Positions 1 through 8,408 of a stretch of DNA of 64,000 nt are shown one piece after another. A model generated the notes under the pieces. It was not told where the DNA came from and did no database searches. It was given only the letters and a program-made list of their open reading frames with translations. How positions within the stretch are numbered: the first letter of the stretch is position 1; every line of letters begins with the position of its first letter. This DNA is from CAIKZZ01 sp035524595. GTDB taxonomy: Bacteria > Pseudomonadota > Gammaproteobacteria > Steroidobacterales > Steroidobacteraceae. Location of the stretch: the NCBI GenBank assembly GCA_035524595.1, contig DATKOP010000053.1, positions 1 through 64,000 on the forward strand, written 5' to 3'. Both the position numbers and the translations under genes were made by a program.

Positions 1-2
1 TC

Positions 3-125
3 TATGGCTACACGCACTGCGCAGCGGACGGCGGCTTCGACCTCGGCGCCTACCCGGCGGTCCGCGCCTGGCTCGGGCGCGTCGCGAACGAGCCCGGCCA
101 CGTGCCGCTCGCAGCGACCGGGTAG
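3..125 (+). CDS. Glutathione S-transferase, C-terminal fragment
   Basis: The reading frame enters from the left edge and gives 40 residues before a TAG. The residues run YGYTHCAADGGFDLGAYPAV, then a tryptophan-containing helix (RAWLGRV) and a PGHVPL-like ending. This is the typical last helix of bacterial glutathione S-transferases, where a segment of the form GGFDL-x-YPAVRAWL-x-R precedes the C-terminus. The catalytic thioredoxin-fold domain lies outside the window, so the subfamily cannot be assigned. No partner gene follows closely; a long non-coding stretch separates it from the next gene. Confidence 0.75.
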   Translation, partial: YGYTHCAADGGFDLGAYPAVRAWLGRVANEPGHVPLAATG

Positions 126-362
126 CGAAGCGCGCAGCGCCGCCGTCGCGGTCGACGACGCCGGAGCTCCGGGCTGGCGATCGCCGGCGCGCACTCGCGC
201 AGGCGCGCTCGCACTCCCGGGCGCGTCCGCCGGGTGCAGCATCGGTGCGGGTCCGGAACGTGCGATCGGACGGGCGTCGTCGGCAGGGATGGGCACGGCC
301 GACGCACCGGCGCAGCGCCACGCGCCGTCGTAATGACTGCCGGTGCAGTCGCACCAGCGTGC

Positions 363-390
363 TTGACAGGGCTGCCGGCACGCGATTACG
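363..390 (+). promoter_or_regulatory. Possible sigma-70 promoter of the autotransporter gene
   Basis: A perfect TTGACA lies at 363-368. Only weak -10 candidates follow (GATTAC at 384-389, ATTACG at 385-390). If used, it would leave a leader of about 155 bases containing the hairpin at 415-432. Confidence 0.25.
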
Positions 391-414
391 GTGACTTCAA
401 AACGGGGACGCGAA

Positions 415-432
415 GGATGTCGGAAGACATCC
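415..432 (+). other. Hairpin with GGAA tetraloop in a leader
   Basis: GGATGTC (415-421) and GACATCC (426-432) are perfectly complementary and enclose GGAA, a GNRA-class tetraloop. It lies about 120 bases upstream of the autotransporter start codon and has no T-run after it, so it is not a standard terminator. It may be an mRNA-stabilising or regulatory leader element. Confidence 0.35.
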
Positions 433-551
433 GGAACTGCGGACGATGGGCGTGGAACGGACGCTGCGCCGCACAAGACCAACTCAAAGCATGAACGGCG
501 CGTGCACGCCGGTGGCTCTGCCGACGGGGCGGCCAGGGAAAGGGGACATCG

Positions 552-2099
552 ATGCAGCGTGAATCCGGTCCGCCGACGACCGTGCGGTGCCTGCTGTTCT
601 GCTGTCTGAGCCTGGGCGGGGCGCTCAGCGCCGTCGCGCAGAGCCAATCGTCGGGCAGTCTCAACGACCCGGTCATCCTCGCGCAGCTCAACGCCCTCGA
701 GCAGCGCGCCGCGATCGCCAACCAGGCGGTCTACGACGTGCTGGCGCCGCTGTGCGCGCCGCCAGCGGGCGGCCCGCCGACCGGCGCGTGCACGAGCTCG
801 CAGGTGCAGTCGGTGTTCGCGAACGTCCAGCAGCTGGTGCAGACCGCGAACGAGATTCTCGGCCGCGGGCCGATCAGCGAAAGCCTCGGACTCGACGTCC
901 AGGGCCTCGGCCGGGCGCTGCAGTGGACCGCCGCCGAGGAGCTGCTCGCGCAGGGCTCGATCGCGACACGCTTCGCGGGCAACCAGCAGGCGACGCTGTC
1001 GAGCCGGCTCGCCGCGCTGCGGGTCGTGTCGCGTGCGCTGCGCATCGCCGACGGCCGCGAGACGCCAACCGGCGACGACGAATCCGTGCTCGCCGCGGCC
1101 TCGCCGGCGCTGCTGCTCGGAGGCGGCGCGAGCGCAGACGGCAGCGGCTACTCGCGCCTCAACATCTTCTTCGACGGATCGTCCGGCTGGGGCACCAAGG
1201 ATCCGACCGACCTCGAGGACGCGTTCGCGTTCCGCGCGCGCGAGTACTCGATCGGGGTCGACTACCGGCTGTCGGCGAGCGTCGTCGCCGGACTGATCGC
1301 CGGCTACAGCGACCGTCGCGTCGACTTCGACTCCAGCCAGTCGGTGGTCGACGGCAACATGACCGGCAAGGGCTGGAATGCGCTGCTGTTCATGCAGTGG
1401 GACTCCGAGCATGCCTACGTCGCGGGCTCGCTCGGCTACCAGCGACTCGCGTACGCCGAGCTGCGCGGGATCCACTACCCGTCGCTCAACCCGGCCGTGC
1501 CGAGCGTCGACACCGCCGTCAACGGCGACACCCACAGCCACGCCTTCCTCGCGAGCCTCAACGCCGGCCTGCCCTGGCACGCGCGCAATTTCGGCGCCGA
1601 GCTGTACCTCAAGGGCGACTACCTCAACGTCAGCGTCGACGGCTTCACCGAGACCCTGGCGAGCGGTGCCGACGACCGGCAGTTCCAGTTCCAGGTCGAT
1701 TCCCAGTCGATCAAGTCGTTCGACTCGGCCGTCGGCCTCAAGCTCGACGGCACCTTCTCGGCCAAGTCAATGGTGTTCGTGCCGTACGCGCGCGCCGAGT
1801 ACCACCGCGAGCTCGAGCCGCAGCCGCACGTCGTCTCGAGCTTCTACGCCGCGCTGCCGGCCGACATCGTTTCGCAGATCGAGGCCAAGGCCGCCTTCAC
1901 GGTCAGCTCGAACCAGCCGGGGCGCGACTACCAGACCTACACGTTCGGCGTGGCCGCGGTGCTGCGCGGCTCGACCAAGGTCGATGCGGCCGGGCGCGCC
2001 GGCGGCGCGCTGCAGGGTTACTTCGAGTACACGACGGTGCAGCGGCTGCAGTACTACCACGAGCGCGTCTGGGCCGGCGGCCTGCGCTACGAGTTCTGA
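552..2099 (+). CDS. Autotransporter-domain outer-membrane protein
   Basis: A 515-residue protein with a signal peptide (hydrophobic CLLFCCLSLGGALSAVAQ, about residues 13-30). A short alanine/leucine-rich helical region covers about 30-200. From about residue 205 to the end there are alternating amphipathic strands rich in Tyr, Gly and Asp (for example EYSIGVDYRLSASVVAGLIAG), as in type V autotransporter barrels, and the chain ends in Tyr-Glu-Phe, the usual C-terminal aromatic signal for BAM recognition. The passenger is unusually short and helical, so the product may be a plain barrel rather than a secreted effector. The start is supported by AGGGGA at 541-546. It lies 69 bases upstream of the three-CxxCH lipoprotein gene and is probably co-transcribed with it. 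Confidence 0.8.
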   Translation: MQRESGPPTTVRCLLFCCLSLGGALSAVAQSQSSGSLNDPVILAQLNALEQRAAIANQAVYDVLAPLCAPPAGGPPTGACTSSQVQSVFANVQQLVQTANEILGRGPISESLGLDVQGLGRALQWTAAEELLAQGSIATRFAGNQQATLSSRLAALRVVSRALRIADGRETPTGDDESVLAAASPALLLGGGASADGSGYSRLNIFFDGSSGWGTKDPTDLEDAFAFRAREYSIGVDYRLSASVVAGLIAGYSDRRVDFDSSQSVVDGNMTGKGWNALLFMQWDSEHAYVAGSLGYQRLAYAELRGIHYPSLNPAVPSVDTAVNGDTHSHAFLASLNAGLPWHARNFGAELYLKGDYLNVSVDGFTETLASGADDRQFQFQVDSQSIKSFDSAVGLKLDGTFSAKSMVFVPYARAEYHRELEPQPHVVSSFYAALPADIVSQIEAKAAFTVSSNQPGRDYQTYTFGVAAVLRGSTKVDAAGRAGGALQGYFEYTTVQRLQYYHERVWAGGLRYEF

Positions 2100-2168
2100 G
2101 CACGTGCTGCACGGCGACCCGGCCACGGCGCCGCGCAGCGACGGATCGCTCGCCGAGAGGACGGTGCG

Positions 2169-5100
2169 ATGATGCGAACCGACAACCTGCCCGCGCGCGC
2201 GCGGGCGCTGCTGGCGACCCTGGCGCTCGCGGCGCTTGCCGCCTGCGGGCCGAGCAACCCCGGCACCAAGGGCGGAGACCAGCCGCACACGCCGCCGACC
2301 GCGGCGATCACGCCGATCGGCTACGCGCCGGCGGCCGACGGCTCGATCACGGTGCGCTCCGGTGCGCTGGTCGTGCTGTCCGGCAAGGACAGCATCACGA
2401 CCGACGACCCGATCCTCGGCTACCAGTGGACCGGCCCGGTGGACCCGGCGACGCAGCAGGCCGTGCCGTTCCTCACCAACACCAGCAACAGCATCACGTT
2501 CTTCGCGCCGAACGTGCCGAACGGCACGCTCGGCACGGGCTACGCCGAGTCCACGATGCAGGTCGGGCTGAAGATCACGACGGCGTCCGGGCTGACGTCA
2601 TCGGCGACGTACACCGTCCACGTCGTGCGCGCCTCGGATGACGACGACTTCCTGCTCAGCAACGTCGGAGCCACCCACGACAAGGTCCAGCTCAAGATCG
2701 TCGCGGCCGCCGCGACCGGCACCGCCCTCGCGGCCGACGTGCCGTTCACGATCCACGTCAACCGGCACGTTCTCTACCGGCTGCGCAGCGACGCCGCCGG
2801 CGGCCCGCCGAGCGGCGACCAGATCGTCGAGAGCCGCGACCTGCCCGGCCAGTGGCTCAGCGACTACGGAATCGGCGGCGGCGTCGATCCGTCGGACCCG
2901 GCGGGTTCGCTGGCCGCGGCCAAGGCTGCCGCCAACCCCCGTTTCGTGCTGCGCCCGCCGGTGCTGTCCGACGTCGACGTGAACCTGGCCGTGGCCACGG
3001 CCAGCGGTGCCGTCCCGGCGTCCGCCGCGTTCGACATCAGCGCCGTCAACGACGCCGAGGCGGAGTACGAGGTCACGCTCAGCCTGGCGCCGGGCGCGGC
3101 AACGCCGAACGTGCCGCTCGCGCTCGTCGCGCTGACCCGCAAGGGTGCCGACGAGCAGTTCCTGAGCGCGGCCGTCGCGGCCGCGCCCGGTGCGACGGTC
3201 ACGCTGATCCTGCGGCGCAGCGACATCCTGCAGGCGACGACGCTCGCCGGCGCCGGCATCGCCAAGGTCAGCATCGTCGAAACGGCCGCGACGGCGCAGG
3301 CCTACGTGCAGGCGATCGATCCGAACGGCGTCAAGGACACGCTCGACAAGTGGCTGCGCGACAACTGCTTCGACCCGAATGCCGCCGATTTCGCTGGCGA
3401 CATCCGCGCCGCCTACACGAACAACTTCGACCTCGGCTTCGGCCGCGACATGCACTTCAAGACCAGCTGCAGCGCCGCGCAGAGGAGCGCGCTCGGCGCC
3501 ACGATCAACACCGACGGCGGCGAGCGCGCCGCGGTCGTCGTCAACTACCCGTCCCTCGAGAGCCTCGCCAAGCACGTCGGCGGCTTCCTCGCGGTCGGGA
3601 TGGAGTACCGGCTGCCGCCGTGCCTCCCGACCCAGACCGTGTGCTCGACGACGCCGATCGTGAGCTTCTGGGCGTTCGCGCAGGATCCGGTGAGCGGCGT
3701 GTGGCAGCGGGTGATCAGCGCCAACTTCGACGGCCGCGGCCAGCGCTACACGCCGGGCAACTGCACCGTCTGCCACGGCGGCCGGCCGAAGTCCGCCGAC
3801 GACTACGCGACCAAGAACGCGGACCTCGGCGCGGTATTCCTGCCGTGGGACTCGAAGGCGCTGCTGTACTCCGACACCGACCCCTCGTTCCACGACGACA
3901 CGGTGCGGCCGCCCTACGTGAAGTCCGCGCAGCTGCCCAACATCCGCGCGCTCAACCTCGCGATGGCGGGCACGGTCGCGACCGACCTGACCAACTGCGT
4001 GCCGGCGGACTGCGCCACCATCAACGCCAATCGCAAGATCCTGCACGACCTGGCCACCGGCTGGGGCAACGGCACGATCGACGAAGGCTACGTGCCGGAC
4101 GCCTGGAAGAACCAGGTCCTGAGCCCGCCGCTCGTGACCTGCGGCGGAAGCGGCCAGCCGCCGTGCGTGAGCTCGGACAAGATCTACAGCGACGTGATCG
4201 CGCAGCACTGCCGCTCGTGCCACCTGCAGCGCATCGCCGAGCCGGCGGTCGACGGCACGCTGGCGCGGGCCGACGCGCCGAATTTCGCCGACTACAGCTA
4301 CTTCACCCGGCTCAACCTGCCGGTGCTGCTCGACCGCGTGTTCGGCCACGGCGTCATGCCCGGCTCGCGCCTCACCGCGGACCGGTTCTGGCTGGGCGGC
4401 GCGGACTCGCCGGCCACGGAACTCGCCAATCACCTCGGGCTGCTCGACACGACGGCGCAGCTCGGCCCGGTCGCCAGCGCCACCGCGGTCAACGCCAACG
4501 GCGTGCCGCTGCAGCTGGTCAGCGACCCGGCCGGGGGGCCGGCGGTCGCCGTCATCGAGCCCGGCGCCACCGTGCGGCTCACCGGCCGCGACAGCGCCTT
4601 CGCAGCCAGCTACCTCTGGGGCCTCTCGGGACCCGCGGACCCCGCGAGCGGTGCCGCGCCGCGGCTCGTCGGCGCGCTCGACATGGAGCCGGGTTTCGTG
4701 CCCGCGACCTTCGGCCGGTATGTCGCGACGCTCGCGGTCTCGGACGCGACCGGGCTCGCCTCCCCGCCCGCCACGGTGACGCTCGCCGCCAATTCCGCGC
4801 CGCGCGTCCCGGGGACGGTGACGGTGCCGCTCGTGCTGGTCAACGGCGCGTACGAGGCGACCGTCGACCTGCTGCACCCGACGGGAAGCAACGGCGCGGT
4901 CACCCTCGGCGACGGCGTCAACATCATCGCGCTGACGGCGGCGCTGCCCGCCTACGCCACGGTCGCAGGCACGGCCGGGCAGAGTCGCGCCTGCCCGACT
5001 GCCTCGCAGGCCTACTACGACCCGAACTGCATCGCGATGTGCCTGCAGTCCGACGCCCAGTGCGCGCTGACCGTCCGCTCGCCGGTCAACGTGACCGTGC

Positions 5101-6050
5101 ACTACCAGATCACCGACGAGAGCCCGGCGCCGCTGCCGCGCGATTCTTCCACCGGCGACACCACCCTCCAGGCGAACAGCCCGGTGACCTTCCAGGCGGG
5201 CTCGGGCTCGGTGTCGGTCAGCGCCTGGCGACCGGGTGCCACCGGACAGGCCCTCGATCTCGATGCCATCCCGGGACTGACCGGGCCCACGCAGGCGATG
5301 CACGACGCCTTCGGCAGCATCGCCGACGGCTTCACCTACACGCTGTCCATCACCGTGGCGCCCTCGGCGCAGGGGCGCAGCGGCGCATTTGATGCGAACG
5401 CCCTCCTCTGCGGCGGCGGCCCGACCGGGTCGGCCGTCGCGGCGGCGAGCGGCGGCGTCGTCACCTACGCGCCCCCGCCTTACTTCGTCAGCAACCAGGG
5501 CAACGCCACGGCCGCGACCGGCGGCTGCGGGGGCACACAGGCCACGGACTCGTTCCACTACACGATCACGGCCCTGGACGGGACCCTGCCGGTCGCGACC
5601 TCGAACGAGGGCACGATCACGATCACGGTCAAGACCACCGCAAGTTTCAGCGCCGTGAACTTGCAGGTGCTGACTGGCGCCGGCTGCACCGGCTGTCACG
5701 GCGCGAACCTGCTGCAGGGCGCCAACTGGGCGGCGCTGGGCACGCACGCGCCGTTCCTCGATCCCACCAGCCCGCCAGGGACGCCGCCGTACGGCCTCGC
5801 GTCGGCCGGCTGCCCGAACCAGAGCGCGAGCACCGTGAGCACCGGCGGCATCAAGGACCAGCCGCCACCGCCGTACTGCATCCAGCTCGGGGCGCCGAGC
5901 GGGCCGAGCCCGGTCGATTCCAGCCTGTTCTACACGAAGCCGCAGAGCATGCTGAACCACGGCGGCGGCCAGCAGCTGAATCCGCAGACCGACGCCACCC
6001 TGCTGCAGCTGATCAAGGACTGGCTGCTCGACGGCGCCTACAACAACTGA
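2169..6050 (+). CDS. Large lipoprotein with PKD-like domains and three CxxCH haem motifs
   Basis: A 1293-residue protein. The N-terminus has a hydrophobic run and the lipobox LAAC, predicting a lipid-anchored periplasmic or surface protein. Ig/PKD-like segments appear near residues 40-160 and 780-880. Three c-type haem motifs are visible: CTVCH near residue 533, CRSCH near 681 and CTGCH near 1172. The last sits in a small C-terminal cytochrome-like domain ending LLQLIKDWLLDGAYNN. Numerous other paired cysteines suggest disulphides. Haem attachment needs export and Ccm maturation, consistent with the signal. I do not recognise a named family; electron transfer at the cell surface or an oxidoreductase of a large substrate are both possible. 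Two ATGs (2169 and 2172) follow GAGAGGA; either may be used. Probably an operon with the barrel gene upstream. Confidence 0.7.
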   Translation: MMRTDNLPARARALLATLALAALAACGPSNPGTKGGDQPHTPPTAAITPIGYAPAADGSITVRSGALVVLSGKDSITTDDPILGYQWTGPVDPATQQAVPFLTNTSNSITFFAPNVPNGTLGTGYAESTMQVGLKITTASGLTSSATYTVHVVRASDDDDFLLSNVGATHDKVQLKIVAAAATGTALAADVPFTIHVNRHVLYRLRSDAAGGPPSGDQIVESRDLPGQWLSDYGIGGGVDPSDPAGSLAAAKAAANPRFVLRPPVLSDVDVNLAVATASGAVPASAAFDISAVNDAEAEYEVTLSLAPGAATPNVPLALVALTRKGADEQFLSAAVAAAPGATVTLILRRSDILQATTLAGAGIAKVSIVETAATAQAYVQAIDPNGVKDTLDKWLRDNCFDPNAADFAGDIRAAYTNNFDLGFGRDMHFKTSCSAAQRSALGATINTDGGERAAVVVNYPSLESLAKHVGGFLAVGMEYRLPPCLPTQTVCSTTPIVSFWAFAQDPVSGVWQRVISANFDGRGQRYTPGNCTVCHGGRPKSADDYATKNADLGAVFLPWDSKALLYSDTDPSFHDDTVRPPYVKSAQLPNIRALNLAMAGTVATDLTNCVPADCATINANRKILHDLATGWGNGTIDEGYVPDAWKNQVLSPPLVTCGGSGQPPCVSSDKIYSDVIAQHCRSCHLQRIAEPAVDGTLARADAPNFADYSYFTRLNLPVLLDRVFGHGVMPGSRLTADRFWLGGADSPATELANHLGLLDTTAQLGPVASATAVNANGVPLQLVSDPAGGPAVAVIEPGATVRLTGRDSAFAASYLWGLSGPADPASGAAPRLVGALDMEPGFVPATFGRYVATLAVSDATGLASPPATVTLAANSAPRVPGTVTVPLVLVNGAYEATVDLLHPTGSNGAVTLGDGVNIIALTAALPAYATVAGTAGQSRACPTASQAYYDPNCIAMCLQSDAQCALTVRSPVNVTVHYQITDESPAPLPRDSSTGDTTLQANSPVTFQAGSGSVSVSAWRPGATGQALDLDAIPGLTGPTQAMHDAFGSIADGFTYTLSITVAPSAQGRSGAFDANALLCGGGPTGSAVAAASGGVVTYAPPPYFVSNQGNATAATGGCGGTQATDSFHYTITALDGTLPVATSNEGTITITVKTTASFSAVNLQVLTGAGCTGCHGANLLQGANWAALGTHAPFLDPTSPPGTPPYGLASAGCPNQSASTVSTGGIKDQPPPPYCIQLGAPSGPSPVDSSLFYTKPQSMLNHGGGQQLNPQTDATLLQLIKDWLLDGAYNN

Positions 6051-6106
6051 CTCCGGACGCGACGGCGGCGGTGCGACGAGCGCCGCCGCCCGCGAGGACC
6101 GCGCCC

Positions 6107-6556
6107 ATGCCCCGGTTCCTGGTCTGTGGCGGCACGCTCGAGCTGCCGGCGGCCTTCGTGCTGCCGCGCGCGCCCTCGAGCGCGCCGGAGGCCTGGACCG
6201 GCGGACAGTGGCTCACGGTGCGGATCTGCGAGGCGACGCCGGCACTGCGCGTGCACACCGCTGGGCGCGCCTTCCCGGGCCGGCCGGCCTCGCACGCGGC
6301 CGGTGCGTGGGTCGCGATCGGCGACGTCATCTGGACGGCCGCCGAGCTGGCATCGAGTCGCGCGCTGCCGGGGGCGTTCACCCACACGAGCGACGCCGAG
6401 ATCGCGGCCGGCACGGTCGTCAACGTCGGCTTCGCCAGCGCGCTGTTCGGCGGCGCCGGCGGCGGCGAGCAGGCCGAGTACGTCAGCGGGCCGGCGTTCC
6501 GCTTCCGATCGCTCGAGGGCAAGCGCTGGCACGGGCGCGCCGGTACCGCCGGCTGA
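6107..6556 (+). CDS. Hypothetical protein, 149 residues
   Basis: An open frame with good coding character, preceded by GAGGA (6094-6098) nine bases before the ATG. The protein starts MPRFLVCGGTLELPAAFVLP. It has no clear signal peptide or membrane segment and is rich in Gly, Ala and aromatic residues with a likely beta structure (AGAWVAIGDVIWTAAELASS, GTVVNVGFASALFGG). No family recognised. It begins 56 bases after the three-CxxCH lipoprotein and may belong to the same transcript. The C-terminal tail (KRWHGRAGTAG) is basic. Confidence 0.55.
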   Translation: MPRFLVCGGTLELPAAFVLPRAPSSAPEAWTGGQWLTVRICEATPALRVHTAGRAFPGRPASHAAGAWVAIGDVIWTAAELASSRALPGAFTHTSDAEIAAGTVVNVGFASALFGGAGGGEQAEYVSGPAFRFRSLEGKRWHGRAGTAG

Positions 6557-6669
6557 GTGCCATCCGGCGGCCGACGCTGATCGACCGCGTCGCGGCCGCG
6601 CTCGCCCGCCCGGGCCCGCTGCGATACGCTCGACACCCCCGACTCGCGCGTCCAGCGCCGGAGCTGCCG

Positions 6670-8376
6670 ATGCCAAAGATCAATCGCCGCGACTGCCTCG
6701 GGCTCGGCGCCCTGCTCGCCGCGCCCGCGCTCGGCCTCGCGGGCCCGGGCGCGAGGAACCGCGCCACGATCGACCCGGACCTCGTGCTCGTCAACGGCCG
6801 CGTGCTCACCATCGATCCGGCGCTGCCGGCGGCGGAGGCGTTCGCGGTCAAGGACGGTCGCTTCGTCGCGCTCGGCAGCTCCGCCGACATGCGCAGTCTC
6901 GCGGGCCGCAACACCGCGATCATCGACGCCGGCCAGCTGACCGTGACGCCGGGCTTCATCGACGCGCACTGCCACCCCGGCGAGGTGGAGGAGCTCTACG
7001 ACGTCAGTGCCGACCTGCGCAGCATCCGCGAGATCCAGGACGCGCTGCGCCGGCGCGCGCAGGACACGCCGCCGGGCCACTGGGTGCGCGCCTTCAAGTT
7101 CGACGACACCAAGCTCGCGGACGGCAGGGCGCTGTCGCGCAAGGATCTCGACGAGGCGGTGCCGGACCGCCCGGCGCGCGTCGACCACCGCGGCGGCCAC
7201 ACCTCGTGGTTCAACAGCAGGGCCTTCGAGCTCGCCGGCATCACGCGCGCGACCCCCGATCCGCCGGACGGGCGCTTCTACCGGGACGACAACGGCGAGC
7301 TGCAGGGCCAGGTCGCGGAGAACGCCCGCGAGGTCTTCGAGCACGTCGGGCTGCGCGCGCAGTTCACGCCCGCCGAGCAGCGCCAGCGCCACCAGGCGGC
7401 GATGGCCCACATGTCGAAGCGCCTGACGGCGGCCGGGCTCACCACCGTGCACGACGCCTTTGCCTCGAGCGACAAGATCCGCGCCTACCAGGACGCCTAC
7501 GACGCGGGCGAGCTCCTGCACCGGGCGTACATCCTGGCCGGCGGCATGGGCGCCGACGCGCCCTTCCCGAAGCTGCGCGACGCGGGCGTCCACACCGGCC
7601 TCGGCAACGAGTTCGTGCGCATCGGCCCGGTCAAGTTCGTCGCCGACGGCTCCGCCTCGGAGCGGACCATGCGCATGAGCACGCCGTTCGTCGGCAGGCC
7701 CGGCGACTACGGCATCCTGACGATGGACCAGAAGGAGATCCACGCGGCGGTCGAGGATGCGCACCGCCACGGCTGGCAGGTCGGCATCCACGCCAACGGC
7801 GACGTGACCATCGACATGGTGCTGAACGCCTACGAGCGCGTGCTGCGCGAGTGGCCGCACCCGGACCGCCGGCATCGCATCGAGCACTGCTCGCTGATCA
7901 ACCCCGGCCTCGTGCAGCGCATCAAGGCGACCGGCTCGATCCCGACGCCGTTCTGGACCTACGTCTACTACCACGGCGAGAAGTGGAAGGCCTACGGCGA
8001 GGAGAAGATGCGCTCGATGTTCGCGCATCGCTCGTTCCTCGATGCCGGCATCCCGGTGCCCGGCGCGTCCGACTACTCGCCGGGACCGTTCGAGCCGATG
8101 ATGGCGCTGCAGAGCCTCGTGACCCGCAAGGACTACGCCGGCCGGGTCTGGGGTGCGGAGCAGCGCGTCATGCTCGACGAGGCGCTCAGGATCGGCACCA
8201 TCAACGGCGCCCACGCCTCCTACGAGGAGCACGCCAAGGGCTCGATCACGGTCGGCAAGTACGCCGACTTCGTGATCCTCGAGAAGGACCCGCACGCGGT
8301 GGACCCCGACCAGCTGAAGGACATCCGCATCATGCGCACCGTGGTCGGCGGCAGGACGGCGTACCTGCGCGCCTGA
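6670..8376 (+). CDS. Exported amidohydrolase, YtcJ-like
   Basis: A 568-residue member of the amidohydrolase superfamily (YtcJ/amidohydrolase_3 type). It shows an N-terminal metal-dependent fold entry (DLVLVNGRVLTIDP), the metal-binding HxH in GFIDAHCHPG near residue 100, the HANGD segment, RIEHC near residue 405 and the GASDYSPGPFEPM region carrying the usual late Asp. The C-terminus has GSITVGKYADFVILEKDP, the standard closing barrel strand. The N-terminus NRRDCLGLG followed by an Ala/Leu run looks like a twin-arginine signal, so it likely acts folded in the periplasm. The substrate is unknown. The ATG at 6670 follows CGGAG and gives the Tat signal, so it is preferred over longer in-frame starts. 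Confidence 0.8.
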   Translation: MPKINRRDCLGLGALLAAPALGLAGPGARNRATIDPDLVLVNGRVLTIDPALPAAEAFAVKDGRFVALGSSADMRSLAGRNTAIIDAGQLTVTPGFIDAHCHPGEVEELYDVSADLRSIREIQDALRRRAQDTPPGHWVRAFKFDDTKLADGRALSRKDLDEAVPDRPARVDHRGGHTSWFNSRAFELAGITRATPDPPDGRFYRDDNGELQGQVAENAREVFEHVGLRAQFTPAEQRQRHQAAMAHMSKRLTAAGLTTVHDAFASSDKIRAYQDAYDAGELLHRAYILAGGMGADAPFPKLRDAGVHTGLGNEFVRIGPVKFVADGSASERTMRMSTPFVGRPGDYGILTMDQKEIHAAVEDAHRHGWQVGIHANGDVTIDMVLNAYERVLREWPHPDRRHRIEHCSLINPGLVQRIKATGSIPTPFWTYVYYHGEKWKAYGEEKMRSMFAHRSFLDAGIPVPGASDYSPGPFEPMMALQSLVTRKDYAGRVWGAEQRVMLDEALRIGTINGAHASYEEHAKGSITVGKYADFVILEKDPHAVDPDQLKDIRIMRTVVGGRTAYLRA

Positions 8377-8380
8377 CGGC

Positions 8381-8398
8381 GCGACGCGGCGGCGTCGC
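8381..8398. terminator. Hairpin between convergent genes
   Basis: GCGACGC (8381-8387) and GCGTCGC (8392-8398) form a perfect 7-bp stem around GGCG, between the stop codons of the amidohydrolase and the P1 peptidase. There is no T-run, so intrinsic termination is uncertain. Confidence 0.3.
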
Positions 8399-8408
8399 CG
8401 GCGGCGCG

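Larger units (their letters stand above)
126..551. other. Non-coding stretch before the autotransporter gene
   Basis: Some 425 bases without a convincing gene. Short open frames exist on both strands but show only the arginine/alanine-rich composition of G+C-rich non-coding frames. The stretch holds a TTGACA box (363-368), a perfect short hairpin (415-432) and, at its right end, the AGGGGA ribosome-binding site of the next gene. It is likely the promoter and 5' leader of that gene. Confidence 0.6.

Noticed and set aside
2598..5960. Long open frame antisense to the three-CxxCH lipoprotein gene
   Set aside because: Its product is an Arg/Gly/Ala/Val-rich sequence without domains, the usual mirror of a real gene in G+C-rich DNA, and the sense frame has a signal peptide, haem motifs and a ribosome-binding site.
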